Source: UBA1783 sp033808805 (GTDB lineage: Bacteria; Bacillota_I; Bacilli_A; Erysipelotrichales; Erysipelotrichaceae). Taken from it: 64,000 nucleotides of DNA. The stretch spans positions 12,133 through 76,132 of the forward strand of contig JAPXMY010000010.1 in assembly GCA_033808805.1 (NCBI GenBank), in the 5' to 3' direction. The notes beneath the pieces were generated by a model that saw nothing but the letters and a program-made list of their open reading frames with translations, was not told the origin of the DNA and ran no database searches. The translations under genes and the position numbers were made by a program. Below are positions 43,758 to 52,767 of the stretch, in pieces (position 1 is the stretch's first letter; each line of letters starts with the position of its first letter).

Positions 43758-44033
43758 TTATTTATTTTTATTTACATTTTCTTCGGACAGCTCTCTTTTT
43801 TTACGATACTTTGGATTTTCCAGCGTAACGCTATAAGGCTTTCTTTTGGTGAAATCATCATTTGGTCTTACCAGATGTCTTCTATTGCGGCCAAAAGGTT
43901 TACGCTTATGATATTTCTTATAGACATCTCCATCGTAAGTTTGATTAACACGATTGATAGATTTCATTTTCTTATATTTGACATATAGATAAACAGTAGC
44001 TACTGAGCCAAATGCAACAAAAACGGGAAACAT
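43758..44033 (-). CDS. Small membrane protein with basic tail, downstream of telA
   Basis: A 91-residue protein I do not recognise. One N-terminal helix (about 2-18; FPVFVAFGSVATVYLYV) is followed by a strongly basic cytoplasmic tail with many Lys, Arg and Tyr. GAAAGGA precedes the start. It begins two bases after telA and ends before a terminator, so it is the last gene of that operon. The basic tail could bind nucleic acid or acidic partners such as the bactofilin N-termini; this is speculation. Confidence 0.68.
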   Translation of the reverse strand: MFPVFVAFGSVATVYLYVKYKKMKSINRVNQTYDGDVYKKYHKRKPFGRNRRHLVRPNDDFTKRKPYSVTLENPKYRKKRELSEENVNKNK

Positions 44034-44035
44034 TA

Positions 44036-45175
44036 TTAGTTATCCTTTCTGATTTCTAATAACTTGTTCTTTAATTCGTTTTCTAACTTTCTTAGTTCAA
44101 TTTCAGCAGCATTTCTTCTTGCTCTTCCATCCTGTTGGATTTTCAGCACTTCATCTAATGTTTCAATTAGAGATCTGTTGGTATATTGTAACGTTTCAAT
44201 TTCAACAATACTTCTTTCACTTGCCTGTGCCGTTTCAATTGTACCCTGTTTTAATGATTCAGCATTCTTCTTCAACAGTTCATTAGTCATCTTGTCAACA
44301 GCTGCTTCAGCGTCAATAGCTTCTTTAGCATGTGACAAGCCAAGAGCGATAACCATCTGTGATCTCCATAAAGGAATAGTATTAACTAAGGTAGATTGAA
44401 TCTTTTCTGCCATTAAAGTGTCATTGTTTTGAATCAATCTGATTTGAGGTGACATTTGAACAGCTATCATTCTTGTCATTTCCAAATCATGGATTTTCTT
44501 TTCAAAACGATTGATCAGCTGAGCATAATCATTAGCTTTCTGAGCATCTTCAACCAAACCAGTTTCTTCAGCAATAGCTTTCAGCTTAGGAAGTTCGACA
44601 CTTACGGCATGTTCTAATTTCCTTTGACCAGCAATTATGTACATGGTCAGTTCTTTTTTGTTTAATTCGTTTTTATCGTATAGTTCATCTAAAATAGCAA
44701 TGTCCTTTAATAGTGTAATCTGATGTTCTTCCAACAGTGTACAAATTTTATTGACGTTAACATCAACTTTGTCATAGTTAGCTTTTAAAGCTGCTATTTT
44801 ATTTTTACCTTTGCGAAAAAGTCCTTTTAATCCCTTTGATTCTTCTTCAGCATCGAAATCTTTTAATTCGACAACTAAATCAGAAATCATACTGCCGATT
44901 TGACCTAAGTCTTTTGTTCTGACATTTTCTAAAGTAGTTGTTGAGAAGCTGGAAATTTTCTTTTGAGAATTTGCACCATAACTCATAATAACATCAGTAT
45001 CAGTAATATCAATTTTTTCCGCAAATTCATCAACCATTTTAAGTTCTTCTTCAGTTAGTGTTGATGTGTCAAGTTTTGCGGGAACAACATCTGTTTTTTC
45101 AACTGTTTCTGTCACTGTCTGTTGAGCTGTTTCAGCTTTAGGGTCTAAAGTTAAGACAATTTTTTCTTGATCCAT
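44036..45175 (-). CDS. telA: TelA-family toxic anion/stress resistance protein
   Basis: A 379-residue, mostly helical, soluble protein of the TelA (toxic anion resistance, YaaN-like) family. ITLLKDIAILDELYDKNELN, the following ELTMYIIAGQRKLE and the conserved LWRSQMVIALGL near 273-284 are typical. The family is linked to tellurite, antibiotic and envelope stress tolerance, by an unknown mechanism. It has its own promoter but lies in the same direction just downstream of the AAA+ and XpaC-like genes. GGAGG precedes the start. Confidence 0.88.
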   Translation of the reverse strand: MDQEKIVLTLDPKAETAQQTVTETVEKTDVVPAKLDTSTLTEEELKMVDEFAEKIDITDTDVIMSYGANSQKKISSFSTTTLENVRTKDLGQIGSMISDLVVELKDFDAEEESKGLKGLFRKGKNKIAALKANYDKVDVNVNKICTLLEEHQITLLKDIAILDELYDKNELNKKELTMYIIAGQRKLEHAVSVELPKLKAIAEETGLVEDAQKANDYAQLINRFEKKIHDLEMTRMIAVQMSPQIRLIQNNDTLMAEKIQSTLVNTIPLWRSQMVIALGLSHAKEAIDAEAAVDKMTNELLKKNAESLKQGTIETAQASERSIVEIETLQYTNRSLIETLDEVLKIQQDGRARRNAAEIELRKLENELKNKLLEIRKDN

Positions 45176-45212
45176 ATTTTAATCCTCCGTTTTATAATTA
45201 ATCATCTATCTA

Positions 45213-45221
45213 ATTATATCA
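45213..45221 (-). promoter_or_regulatory. Extended -10 promoter of telA
   Basis: TGATATAAT on the minus strand is a perfect extended -10, about 38 bases before the telA start. It makes telA partly independent of the three genes upstream. Confidence 0.6.
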
Positions 45222-45326
45222 TAACTGTAATAATAGTATAATGTTTTAGTTGGTTATCAAATGCCTCTTTAAGTAAAAATTATCTAAATTTTCAGTAAAT
45301 AATAGTTAAAATTAGAAATAAAGTAA

Positions 45327-45350
45327 AAAAAGAAGATTAAACTTCTTTTT
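45327..45350 (-). terminator. Terminator overlapping the AAA+ gene stop
   Basis: AAAAAGAAG and CTTCTTTTT form a 9-bp stem whose loop contains the stop codon of the minus-strand AAA+ gene; a T run follows on that strand. Confidence 0.75.
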
Positions 45351-47385
45351 CTATAATAGGTTTGAAATCTTCTAAGATTAATAAATCGATCTGAGCTGTA
45401 TTGTCATTAAGAATTCTGGTTGACTGATATCTGATTGCTTCTTCAATGACATTTCTAGATAGACGTCCATTACCACTTCTTACCGAATCGTTTTCTTGAA
45501 CTCTGCTGAAGTAATCAGTCAATGGCTTGGTAACCTCATCAGCAACTTTATAACCCTTGCTTTTAGCATTAATCATAGCGATATCATAAAGTTCCTGTCC
45601 TGTATAGTCAGGGAATTCAATCTGGTTAGGGAATCTTGATTTTAATCCCGAGTTAGACTCTAAGAAATCCTGCATTTCTCTGGTGTATCCAGCCAGTATA
45701 ACGATAAGATCTTCTCTATTGTCTTCCATGGCTTTGACCAGGGTATCAATACATTCCAGACCAAATGAATCATTGGTGCCACGATATAGTGAGTAAGCCT
45801 CATCAATAAACAGAATACCACCCATGGCTGATTTGATGACCTGCATGGTAAGTGGAGCGGTATGACCGACATACTTTCCAACCAGATCATTTCTACTTAC
45901 TTCAATCAGCTGACCATTGCTTAAAACACCTATAGCTTTTAGATATTTGGCTAAAAGTCTGGCAATAGTTGTTTTACCGGTTCCTGGATTTCCTGTGAAA
46001 ATCATATGTTTACTGACTTCGGTAGTTGACAGGCCTTCTTTTTGTCTAAGCTTTTGCGCAGCATAGAAGTCCTGCAAAGACAGGATATAGTTTTTTATGG
46101 TTGTCAGACCAACAATATTATCAAGTTCTTTCTGTACTTCTTCAATGGCGTTATCAACTACTGTTGGCAAATATTTCTGTAGTGGTTCTTCATTGATAAA
46201 CAGTTGTTTTTCCTGGTAGTGTAAATTGATATCAAAAGTTTCAGTAATCTTTTGTGACAGTTTGTATTCTGATAAACCACCATAGATTTTATCAAACATA
46301 TCTATTAAAAATTTGACATTTTCTGAGCGGTATTGATCTTTGATATAATCGATTAAACTCTCATCACAACTGATATTGGCATTCAAGTTAGTAAAACATT
46401 TCAATTTGAAACTATCCAGTTTAGTTGGGTAGATTTCAATGATGTCATCTTTGGATAATTTATTGGTATATAGAGAATCTGAGATGGTGTTGATAAATCT
46501 TGAACCAACAACATTTAAAAGTTTACTTGTTCTCAGTGTGGTGATAAAAATTAAATATTTACCTTTAAAGTTCAACTGTGAAACGGTATTTTTAACCAAT
46601 GAAGTAGTAGCTTCGACTAATTGTTTATTATTTAAGATATAACGTTTGTTCAGGGATAGTTTTCCTTCAACTAGAATTTCTTCGATAAAGCCCAGATATG
46701 ATGGACTGATAGAATCAATATTGTCAAAGACAATAATCTGACTGTTGTTTATTGCTCCATATAAGTCGATGATAAAATTGTTTTCATCCTCTTTACTGGC
46801 ATATTTCAATAAATCGATGGTAAATATCTTGCTATTAGACAGGATTCCTGTTTCCAGCAGTGATTTACCCATCTGTTCTATGGAACTATGTCTACCAGTA
46901 TAGTTTTCTCCGGTAACTAATATTCCCGCATTCAAGCCACTTAACTGCTGACCCATAATAAATGGTCTTTTAAAAGCACGGCAAAGTGAAGAAATATAAT
47001 CTGACTGTTTTTTAACAGCACTGTTTAATTTATTTTCAATGTATTCAAATTTGGAATTCAATTCTGCCTGGTTTTCAACAATGTTGATAGTACTTACCTG
47101 TTCGATAGGAAATTCTGAACCAAAATCATCTTTGATAGATTTTTTCAAAGATTCCATATCCAGATCAAAATCAACACTATAGATCTGATCCATTAATGTT
47201 TCGGTCTGCTGTTTGATTTTATCACTGTTTTCTTTTAATCTCTGCAATTCTTCACTTATTGGCTCATTAGTGAAGGGATTGGTTTTTAATATAGCGATAT
47301 CAGATTCAGTCAATGTTCTTTTGGGAGCATCTTTACCCAATACCTTTTCGTATAGTAATTCTCTTTCTGTTTTTTTCTTTGACAT
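45337..47385 (-). CDS. Tandem AAA+ ATPase, CbbX/SpoVK type, with degenerate first motor
   Basis: A 682-residue protein with two AAA+ modules. The C-terminal one (about 412-660) resembles CbbX/SpoVK: Walker A GNPGTGKTT (465-473), pore loop GKYVGH (503-508), Walker B ILFIDEAY (524-531) and arginine finger R584. The N-terminal module (about 140-370) keeps the fold pattern, but Walker A is GENYTGRHS, lacking the lysine, and the Walker B region reads IIVFDNID. It is probably structural. A charged helical region (1-130) precedes both. It lies between the unknown 176-residue gene and telA. I infer a remodelling role in the TelA/XpaC locus; substrates are unknown. Confidence 0.83.
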   Translation of the reverse strand: MSKKKTERELLYEKVLGKDAPKRTLTESDIAILKTNPFTNEPISEELQRLKENSDKIKQQTETLMDQIYSVDFDLDMESLKKSIKDDFGSEFPIEQVSTINIVENQAELNSKFEYIENKLNSAVKKQSDYISSLCRAFKRPFIMGQQLSGLNAGILVTGENYTGRHSSIEQMGKSLLETGILSNSKIFTIDLLKYASKEDENNFIIDLYGAINNSQIIVFDNIDSISPSYLGFIEEILVEGKLSLNKRYILNNKQLVEATTSLVKNTVSQLNFKGKYLIFITTLRTSKLLNVVGSRFINTISDSLYTNKLSKDDIIEIYPTKLDSFKLKCFTNLNANISCDESLIDYIKDQYRSENVKFLIDMFDKIYGGLSEYKLSQKITETFDINLHYQEKQLFINEEPLQKYLPTVVDNAIEEVQKELDNIVGLTTIKNYILSLQDFYAAQKLRQKEGLSTTEVSKHMIFTGNPGTGKTTIARLLAKYLKAIGVLSNGQLIEVSRNDLVGKYVGHTAPLTMQVIKSAMGGILFIDEAYSLYRGTNDSFGLECIDTLVKAMEDNREDLIVILAGYTREMQDFLESNSGLKSRFPNQIEFPDYTGQELYDIAMINAKSKGYKVADEVTKPLTDYFSRVQENDSVRSGNGRLSRNVIEEAIRYQSTRILNDNTAQIDLLILEDFKPIIEKEV

Positions 47386-47387
47386 AG

Positions 47388-47918
47388 TTATTTACCAACC
47401 TTGTTTGCCAGCTCAGCCAGTTTGGCCAGTTTTGAATTGTTTAAAATCTTTTTCACCATTAACAGAGCATCATAATAGCCTCTCAGGTAGTCATCAGTGT
47501 TAGAAGTTCTGACTTTGTTTTTATAAGCGGCCATATCAATGCTGATCTGCTGGTCGAAAGCCTTTAAGGAAGCCTGATGTTTTTTAATTTCTTCCAGATA
47601 ATAGTTTATCGCTTTCTGGTAGCCTTCCTTTTTACTTTCAGGATAGTTGTTGTAGACAATATTTTCTAGACAATTGACAATATGCAGATATCTTGAACTG
47701 TATTTGGCATTTTCAACAGCTCTGTCAATGTGTGGAATGACAGTTTTATAATTTGTTGTTGAATAGACATTTCCTTTTCTAGCAGTTTTATTCTGTGCTC
47801 CCAAGACACTATCATTGATAGTTTTTTCAAATTCATAAAGACTCTGATCAACAAAGTCACCGTTGTTTAATTTGGCCAACATTTCATCCAGTGATTCACT
47901 CCAAGGTTTTTCACTCAT
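47388..47918 (-). CDS. Unknown helical protein of the TelA/XpaC locus
   Basis: A 176-residue soluble protein I do not recognise. It is mostly helical, with a charged middle region (residues 100-130), a pattern of Tyr and Lys, and no membrane segment. It starts three bases after the XpaC-like gene and ends two bases before the AAA+ gene, so the three are tightly co-translated. It may be an adaptor or substrate of the AAA+ ATPase; that is an inference from position only. Confidence 0.7.
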   Translation of the reverse strand: MSEKPWSESLDEMLAKLNNGDFVDQSLYEFEKTINDSVLGAQNKTARKGNVYSTTNYKTVIPHIDRAVENAKYSSRYLHIVNCLENIVYNNYPESKKEGYQKAINYYLEEIKKHQASLKAFDQQISIDMAAYKNKVRTSNTDDYLRGYYDALLMVKKILNNSKLAKLAELANKVGK

Positions 47919-47921
47919 AGT

Positions 47922-48914
47922 TTATCCCTCCTGATTCTGTAGTTCATCAACCAGACCATCTTTTTTCAAGATAGATTCCAGTGTACGCATATCAACGTTT
48001 AATTCAGTATAGTAATCTTCAACTAAAGAGCCTGAAATAGTATTTAAGGCACCGTTGATTAAAACGGTAGTTTTAAGCAGGCGATCTTCACTGTTTTTAA
48101 AATCAGCATTATTGGTAACATTCAATGATAGGCGTTTATAGTTGTTTACTATATCTGTCAGCATTGGCAAATAATATTGATACAGTTTAACTGTTTTGTT
48201 TTTGCTGTCTGTAAATTCATCTTCAATCTTTTTGATTGACTGTAAATGATGAATAGTTTCTTCCAATCCCTTAGTAACCTGCTGGTTTTCTATGCCATCT
48301 TTAAGTTGTGATAATTCTCTGATGTAGTAGGCACAGTCCTTATCAAAGGTCTTGGCAACTTCTTTTTTGATTTCTTCCACAACCTGTGCTTCGTTTAGAT
48401 TTTTGCTATTGAGATATTTGTCAATCAGATTTGACAAAGAATTAAATGAATTAGGATAGGCATTGAAATAATCCTTTAATGAACCTATATATTCTTCACG
48501 CATGTAAATGTCAATAGTATCTAAGGAAACATTATTCTTATCAGTTATGACCAGATATGTTTCATCATCAATATTAAGCTGCTGATTCTTTTCGAAGAAT
48601 TTATCAATTTTCTTTAATAATCTTTTATGTGAAATAGTTGGATTAGCCTTACTGGTAACATTTGTTGTTGTTTTTGTTCCTTTTCTTTTATTGAAGGCAT
48701 CGACAATTAATTTGATACCTATAGCGATAAAGATAAAAGGAGCCACTAGAAAGCCTAATATAATTAATAAAGGAAAGAGGAATTCAAAAAAGAAACCGAG
48801 CAAACCAAAAGCCCCTCCTACGACAAGTTCAGCAAGGCCTGATATCAAACTTATAAATATAATGAGATAGATCAGTGTTCCAGGACCACTATCACGTCTT
48901 CTATTTCTAGCCAT
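47922..48914 (-). CDS. XpaC-like membrane protein
   Basis: A 330-residue protein similar to XpaC (5-bromo-4-chloroindolyl phosphate hydrolysis protein) in architecture. Two to three N-terminal helices (about 14-30, 31-48, 49-72) are followed by a long cytoplasmic helical region (90-325) with the segment YYLPMLTDIVNNYKRL near 247-262. XpaC genes are commonly next to TelA homologues in Firmicutes, as here. The family name reflects a phenotype and no catalytic motif is visible. It is the first gene of the operon; GGGAGG precedes the start. Confidence 0.78.
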   Translation of the reverse strand: MARNRRRDSGPGTLIYLIIFISLISGLAELVVGGAFGLLGFFFEFLFPLLIILGFLVAPFIFIAIGIKLIVDAFNKRKGTKTTTNVTSKANPTISHKRLLKKIDKFFEKNQQLNIDDETYLVITDKNNVSLDTIDIYMREEYIGSLKDYFNAYPNSFNSLSNLIDKYLNSKNLNEAQVVEEIKKEVAKTFDKDCAYYIRELSQLKDGIENQQVTKGLEETIHHLQSIKKIEDEFTDSKNKTVKLYQYYLPMLTDIVNNYKRLSLNVTNNADFKNSEDRLLKTTVLINGALNTISGSLVEDYYTELNVDMRTLESILKKDGLVDELQNQEG

Positions 48915-48935
48915 GGTATACCTCCCATTTAGAAT

Positions 48936-48944
48936 ATTATAACA
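48936..48944 (-). promoter_or_regulatory. Extended -10 promoter of the XpaC-like operon
   Basis: TGTTATAAT on the minus strand is a perfect extended -10, about 22 bases before the start codon. The -35 is not convincing. Confidence 0.55.
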
Positions 48945-48980
48945 TTTTTACTGTATACATTATATATTATTTTCCATTTA

Positions 48981-48989
48981 TGATAAAAT
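48981..48989 (+). promoter_or_regulatory. Extended -10 promoter of uvrA
   Basis: TGATAAAAT, 24 bases before the uvrA start codon. The -35 is weak. No obvious LexA/DinR box was noticed around it. Confidence 0.55.
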
Positions 48990-49013
48990 AGAAAGGTGTA
49001 AAAAGAGGTTGTT

Positions 49014-51839
49014 ATGAAAAATAAGATTTCAATTGTTTCAGCTAAAGAAAACAATCTTAAAGGAGTAACCCTTGATATTCCCAGAGATAAGTTTATTGTC
49101 ATGACAGGATTATCAGGTTCAGGGAAAACTTCTTTAGCTTTTGATACAATTTATGCCGAAGGGCAGAGAAGATATATTGAATCACTGTCTACCTATGCCA
49201 GACAGTTTTTAGGTGGAGTAGATAAGCCGAATGTTGAATCAATTGAAGGTTTATCACCAGCCATAGCCATTGATCAGAAATCTACCAGTAACAACCCTAG
49301 AAGTACTGTTGGCACGATTACTGAAATTTATGATTTCATGCGTCTGCTTTTTGCCCGCATCGGTGTTCCATATTGTCCGATTCACAATGAGCCTATTGCT
49401 TCTCAAACGATTAATGAGATGCTTGATTCGCTGATGGCTCTAAAGGAAGAAACTAGAATTACCATTATGGCTCCGGTTGTTAAACAGAAAAAAGGAACGC
49501 ATAAGGATTTACTGGCTAAACTTTTAAAGGATGGATTCATCAGGGCAGAAGTTGATGGTGAAATTAAAATGCTGGAAGATGAAATCGTTTTGGATAAAAA
49601 CTTTAAACATGACATCAATGTTGTAATCGATAGGATGGTTAAAAGAGAAGAAAACAGATCAAGAATCTTTGATTCAATTGAAACAGCTTTAACTATTTCT
49701 GATGGTTTGGTCCTGGTTAAAAGTGCTGATAAAGAATTCCTGTTTTCTAATCACTATGCCTGTAAGTATTGTGGATTCAGTGTTCCTAAACTGGAACCAA
49801 GGCTTTTTTCGTTTAACTCACCATTAGGTGCCTGTCCTGATTGTAATGGTTTGGGTTTCAAACAGAAAGTTGATATTGATATTCTGATTCCAGATAAGGA
49901 ATTAAGTATCAATCAGGGAGGAATCAGATATTATCGTAAAATTGTCAATACTGAAAATTTAGAGTGGAAAAACTTTAAGGTTTTATTAGATCATTATCAG
50001 ATTGACCAGGATAAACCACTGAAAGATTTTACTAAAAAAGAAATGGATATTATTTTATATGGTTCCAAAGAACCTATCAGCTATTCCATCACTTCAAGAG
50101 GAGGAGTGACTAAGGCATCTACCGATTATATTGAAGGTGTAATCAGTCTGATTGAAAGAAGATATGTAGAAACCTCAAGTGCCTGGGCTAAAGATATCTA
50201 TGGTTCTTATATGGCGGAACTACAGTGTTCAACCTGCCTTGGTAAAAGATTAAATCAGATAGCTTTGTCAGTAAGAGTCGGAAATAGAAACATTATTCAG
50301 TGGACAGAGATGAGCATTAAGCAGCTGCTTGAGTTTATTAAAAATTTAAAATTGACAGAAAATGAAAATGTGATTGCTGAAAGTGTTTTAAAAGAGATTT
50401 GTAATCGACTTAGTTTTTTAAAGGATGTCGGTTTAGAGTATCTGACTCTGGATAGGATGGCAGGTACCCTGTCAGGTGGTGAAGCTCAAAGAATTCGTCT
50501 GGCTACTCAGATTGGTTCCAGATTGACAGGTGTATTATATGTTTTAGATGAACCATCAATCGGTTTACATCAGAAGGATAATGCCAAACTGATTCAAACA
50601 CTTAAGAATATGCGTGATTTAGGAAACACTTTAATTGTGGTTGAGCATGATGAAGAAACCATGAGAGAGTGCGACTGGATTGTTGATGTTGGACCTTTGG
50701 CCGGTGTCCATGGTGGTGAAATTGTCTATAATGGTCCAGCTGCCGATATAGTAAACTGTAAGGAGAGTATTACCGGTCAATATCTGGCCAAGAAAAGAAA
50801 AATTGCAATTCCTGACAAAGTCAGAGAAGGAAATGGCTCTTTTTTGACGATTAAAAAGGCAGCGGAAAATAATTTGAAAGAAATTGATGTAAAGATTCCT
50901 TTAGGCACCTTTGTCTGTGTAACGGGGGTTTCAGGTTCAGGAAAAAGTACTCTGGTTAATGAAATAATCGGCAAAAGTGTCAGACAGTATTTAGGTAATG
51001 CCAGAGTTAAGCCAGGAAAAGTCGGAAAAGTACTTGGTCTGGAAAATATTGACAAGATTATTGAGATAGACCAGAATCCAATTGGCAGAACACCAAGAAG
51101 CAATCCAGCAACCTATACCAGTGTCTTTGATGATATCAGAGATCTTTTCGCTCTTACTTCGGAGGCAAAACTTAGAGGATATACTAAATCAAGATTTTCC
51201 TTCAATGTTCCTGGAGGAAGATGTGATTCCTGCTGGGGTGATGGGGTAAGAAGAATCAGTATGAATTTTCTGCCAGATGTGTATGTCGTCTGTGATGTCT
51301 GCGATGGCAAAAGATATAACGAAGAAACCTTACAGGTCTACTACAAGGGAAAAAATATTTATGATGTTTTAGAGATGACGGTTGAAGAAGCTTTAGAATT
51401 TTTTGGTGCTATTTATAAAATAAAGAACAAATTACAGGCTTTATATGATGTTGGTTTAGGATATATCAAACTTGGCCAGTCCGCTACGACTATTTCTGGT
51501 GGTGAAGCTCAAAGGGTCAAGCTGGCTAGTGAACTGCAAAAAAGGGCAACTGGTAAAACACTGTTTATCTTAGATGAGCCAACGACAGGGTTGCATAGTT
51601 ATGATGTGGATAAATTATTGAAGGTTCTTCAAAGAATTGTTGATAATGGAGATACAGTTTTAGTAATTGAGCATAATTTAGATATAATAAAGAATGCTGA
51701 TTATATTATTGATTTGGGTCCTGATGGGGGAGATCATGGAGGAAATGTGGTGGCTGCTGGAACGGTCAAAGAAGTTTCTGAAGTGAAGGAAAGCTATACC
51801 GGGCAGTATTTAAAAAGAATTTTGGAGGATAAAAGATGA
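49014..51839 (+). CDS. uvrA: Excinuclease ABC subunit A
   Basis: A 941-residue DNA-damage sensor of nucleotide excision repair. It has two ABC modules: Walker A GLSGSGKTS (32-40) with signature LSGGEAQR near 487, and Walker A GVSGSGKST near 640 with ISGGEAQR near 830. Zinc modules CKYC ... CPDC and CDSC ... CDVC are intact. The first small CPxC module near 120 reads CPIHNEPI, a usual variation. uvrB is not in the window. It overlaps hprK by four bases. Confidence 0.95.
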   Translation: MKNKISIVSAKENNLKGVTLDIPRDKFIVMTGLSGSGKTSLAFDTIYAEGQRRYIESLSTYARQFLGGVDKPNVESIEGLSPAIAIDQKSTSNNPRSTVGTITEIYDFMRLLFARIGVPYCPIHNEPIASQTINEMLDSLMALKEETRITIMAPVVKQKKGTHKDLLAKLLKDGFIRAEVDGEIKMLEDEIVLDKNFKHDINVVIDRMVKREENRSRIFDSIETALTISDGLVLVKSADKEFLFSNHYACKYCGFSVPKLEPRLFSFNSPLGACPDCNGLGFKQKVDIDILIPDKELSINQGGIRYYRKIVNTENLEWKNFKVLLDHYQIDQDKPLKDFTKKEMDIILYGSKEPISYSITSRGGVTKASTDYIEGVISLIERRYVETSSAWAKDIYGSYMAELQCSTCLGKRLNQIALSVRVGNRNIIQWTEMSIKQLLEFIKNLKLTENENVIAESVLKEICNRLSFLKDVGLEYLTLDRMAGTLSGGEAQRIRLATQIGSRLTGVLYVLDEPSIGLHQKDNAKLIQTLKNMRDLGNTLIVVEHDEETMRECDWIVDVGPLAGVHGGEIVYNGPAADIVNCKESITGQYLAKKRKIAIPDKVREGNGSFLTIKKAAENNLKEIDVKIPLGTFVCVTGVSGSGKSTLVNEIIGKSVRQYLGNARVKPGKVGKVLGLENIDKIIEIDQNPIGRTPRSNPATYTSVFDDIRDLFALTSEAKLRGYTKSRFSFNVPGGRCDSCWGDGVRRISMNFLPDVYVVCDVCDGKRYNEETLQVYYKGKNIYDVLEMTVEEALEFFGAIYKIKNKLQALYDVGLGYIKLGQSATTISGGEAQRVKLASELQKRATGKTLFILDEPTTGLHSYDVDKLLKVLQRIVDNGDTVLVIEHNLDIIKNADYIIDLGPDGGDHGGNVVAAGTVKEVSEVKESYTGQYLKRILEDKR

Positions 51840-52765
51840 GAAAAGTAACAGTTAGAGATTTGTGGAATTTTTTCGGATATCGACAGATTAATGGCGATGA
51901 TTCTTCACTTGATAGAAGAATTTATGGGGCAAATGTCAACAGACCAGGTCTGGAGCTGGCTGGTTTTTTTCCAGAGCGTGAGCATTGTAGAATTATCATG
52001 CTTGGAGAAACCGAAATGTCATATATTGAGCAGATGAGTGAAGAAAACCAAAGGTTTGTTTTTGAGCATCTGACCAGCGAAGAAACACCGATGATCCTGA
52101 TTTCCAGAGACTTGCCTTGTCCTGAAATATTGATGGAGATTGCGAAAGATAAAAATTTCCCAATATTTACTTCTTTTGCGCCGACTTCCTCGCTGATAAT
52201 GGAAATTGTTGCCTTCTTGGAAGAATACTTTACTCAGATAGATTCAGTACATGGAGTACTCTTACAGGTTTATGGTCGAGGAGTATTGATTACTGGACAA
52301 AGTGGTATCGGTAAAAGTGAAATTGCCCTGGAATTGGTTAAAAAGGGCCATGTTCTGGTAGCTGATGATCGTGTCGATGTTTATAGAATTCATAACCATA
52401 TTACCGGCGAAGCTCCATTTATTTTAAAGAACCTTTTAGAGTTAAGAGGAGTTGGTGTTATTAATATCGCTATGATGTTTGGAGCAGCTTCCACAACCGA
52501 GAAATCAAGAATAGATTTTGTCATTCATTTAGATAAATGGGATAAAGATAAAGAGTACGACCGTTTGAACTTGAAAGATGAAGTATTTACCGTTTTTGGG
52601 GTAAATATTCCTAAAATAACCATTCCAGTATCAGAAGGACGTTCGATTGCCGTAATCATTGAAGCAGCAGTCAATGACTTTATCTTAAAATCCAAAGGTT
52701 ATGATTTTTCTAAAATTCTGGATGAAAGAGTTGTTGAGCTGATTAACAAAAATAAGGAGGACTGA
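51836..52765 (+). CDS. hprK: HPr kinase/phosphorylase
   Basis: A 309-residue bifunctional enzyme that phosphorylates or dephosphorylates Ser46 of HPr, the centre of carbon catabolite control in Firmicutes. Walker A is GQSGIGKSE near 156-164, the catalytic ADDRVDV follows, and LLELRGVGVINI is the family signature. It overlaps uvrA by ATGA and is followed after two bases by the Lgt fusion, as in the Bacillus hprK-lgt-ppaX order. Confidence 0.95.
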   Translation: MRKVTVRDLWNFFGYRQINGDDSSLDRRIYGANVNRPGLELAGFFPEREHCRIIMLGETEMSYIEQMSEENQRFVFEHLTSEETPMILISRDLPCPEILMEIAKDKNFPIFTSFAPTSSLIMEIVAFLEEYFTQIDSVHGVLLQVYGRGVLITGQSGIGKSEIALELVKKGHVLVADDRVDVYRIHNHITGEAPFILKNLLELRGVGVINIAMMFGAASTTEKSRIDFVIHLDKWDKDKEYDRLNLKDEVFTVFGVNIPKITIPVSEGRSIAVIIEAAVNDFILKSKGYDFSKILDERVVELINKNKED

Positions 52766-52767
52766 CT

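Noticed and set aside
43746..43988. Plus-strand 80-codon hydrophobic frame opposite the small protein after telA
   Set aside because: It is the complement of the basic tail of the minus-strand gene, which has a proper ribosome binding site and operon position.
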